Positions 63,536 through 64,000 of a DNA stretch of 64,000 nt are shown here, one piece after another. The stretch is from Ciona intestinalis (taxonomy: Eukaryota; Chordata; Ascidiacea; Phlebobranchia; Cionidae), in the NCBI RefSeq assembly GCF_000224145.3, contig NC_020169.2:5402535-5466534 (forward strand). Direction: 5' to 3'. Under the pieces are notes generated by a model that worked only from the letters and a program-made list of their open reading frames with translations, was not told where the DNA came from and made no database searches. How positions within the stretch are numbered: position 1 is the first letter of the stretch; the number at the start of each line of letters is the position of its first letter. Made by a program: the position numbers and the translations under genes.

Positions 63536-64000
63536 GTAAGTTTGAAAGCCCTATATATGCGACCGCAATATTAGCTTATTCGGCACGGGAAATTTATGAT
63601 ATGTACACTTGGTTGCTGGTAAGTTTCTTTGAACGTAACCTGACATAAGATCACAAGTTTTGATGTTTGATGGTCTAGGGAACCGTTATCTCGGTCACGA
63701 CTGGTGGCGCCAAAATTTTACAATAACTCACAACACTCGTATATTACTGGGGATTTTATCTAGCCCGGATTTTGACAAGTTTTCGCGGTGTGGGTGTTTT
63801 TATAAGACAGGCTGGTGCTCAACAACCCCTTTTTAACCAATGAAAACGCACTCTCATGCTTCTGTAGTAGTGTGGGGTAAGACGGGACACATTTAGCACA
63901 TAGTATTCAAATATCCTGGTCGTGTTTTAAACCGTTTAAAAACGATTGTAGTGCCTCATCCTTGGTCATCCAAATATACGATAACGATAATAGTGTTTCC
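63536..64000. other. Start of intron 7 of ADAMTSL1/3-like gene
   Basis: Begins with GTAAGT and continues past the window. It holds a 3'-truncated MITE from about 63866. Confidence 0.6.
63866..63950 (+). mobile_element. ~195-bp MITE family, 3' truncated
   Basis: TAGTAGTGTGGGGTAAGACG, then TTTAGCACATAGTATTCAAA; lost after AACCGTTTAAAAACG. Confidence 0.7.

Overview
The window looks like a piece of a tunicate genome, most likely Ciona. The genes are animal-specific (ADAMTS-like matrix proteins and a transmembrane semaphorin). They are split into many short exons with compact GT-AG introns, the non-coding DNA is AT-rich, and the introns are packed with a ~195-bp MITE and a composite SINE of the kind reported from Ciona. 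The species call is inferred from this style and was not checked against a database.

Three genes can be built, all on the + strand. (1) About 3.6-33.6 kb: an ADAMTS-like (ADAMTSL) secreted matrix glycoprotein closest to vertebrate ADAMTSL4/ADAMTSL6 (THSD4). The eleven contiguous exons from 15590 to 33604 encode the end of the Cys-rich module, the spacer, a low-complexity linker, six thrombospondin type-1 repeats and a C-terminal PLAC domain. Two candidate signal-peptide first exons (3617-3862 and 8096-8182) both end in phase 0 and could each join the 15590 exon. No exon for the usual N-terminal TSP1 repeat or the first half of the Cys-rich domain was found. (2) 36340-48000: a complete 15-exon class-6-type (class-1-like) transmembrane semaphorin of 1244 residues: signal peptide, Sema, PSI, one TM segment, and a ~610-residue cytoplasmic tail with a perfect Ena/VASP-type proline motif. 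(3) 52834 to beyond the right edge: the first seven exons of a second ADAMTSL gene, of the ADAMTSL1/ADAMTSL3 (punctin) type, with signal peptide, TSP1, Cys-rich domain and part of the spacer. In every chain the reading-frame phase is conserved across all junctions and coding lengths are whole codons.

Layout: 1-3.6 kb intergenic with repeats; 3.6-15.6 kb long 5' region of gene 1; 15.6-33.6 kb body of gene 1, including a 50-N gap at 17132-17181 that sits exactly between two ~98% identical 590-bp copies (an unmerged contig overlap); 33.6-36.3 kb intergenic; 36.3-48 kb semaphorin; 48-52.8 kb semaphorin 3' UTR and intergenic DNA; 52.8-64 kb gene 3.

The genes probably do not form one pathway. ADAMTSL proteins act in extracellular matrix (fibrillin/microfibril biology in vertebrates), and class 6 semaphorins are plexin-binding guidance ligands/receptors. 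Their linkage is notable because human SEMA6 and ADAMTSL paralogues also lie on shared chromosome segments. About 38 copies of the MITE family were read by eye, mostly in introns and never inside a coding exon.
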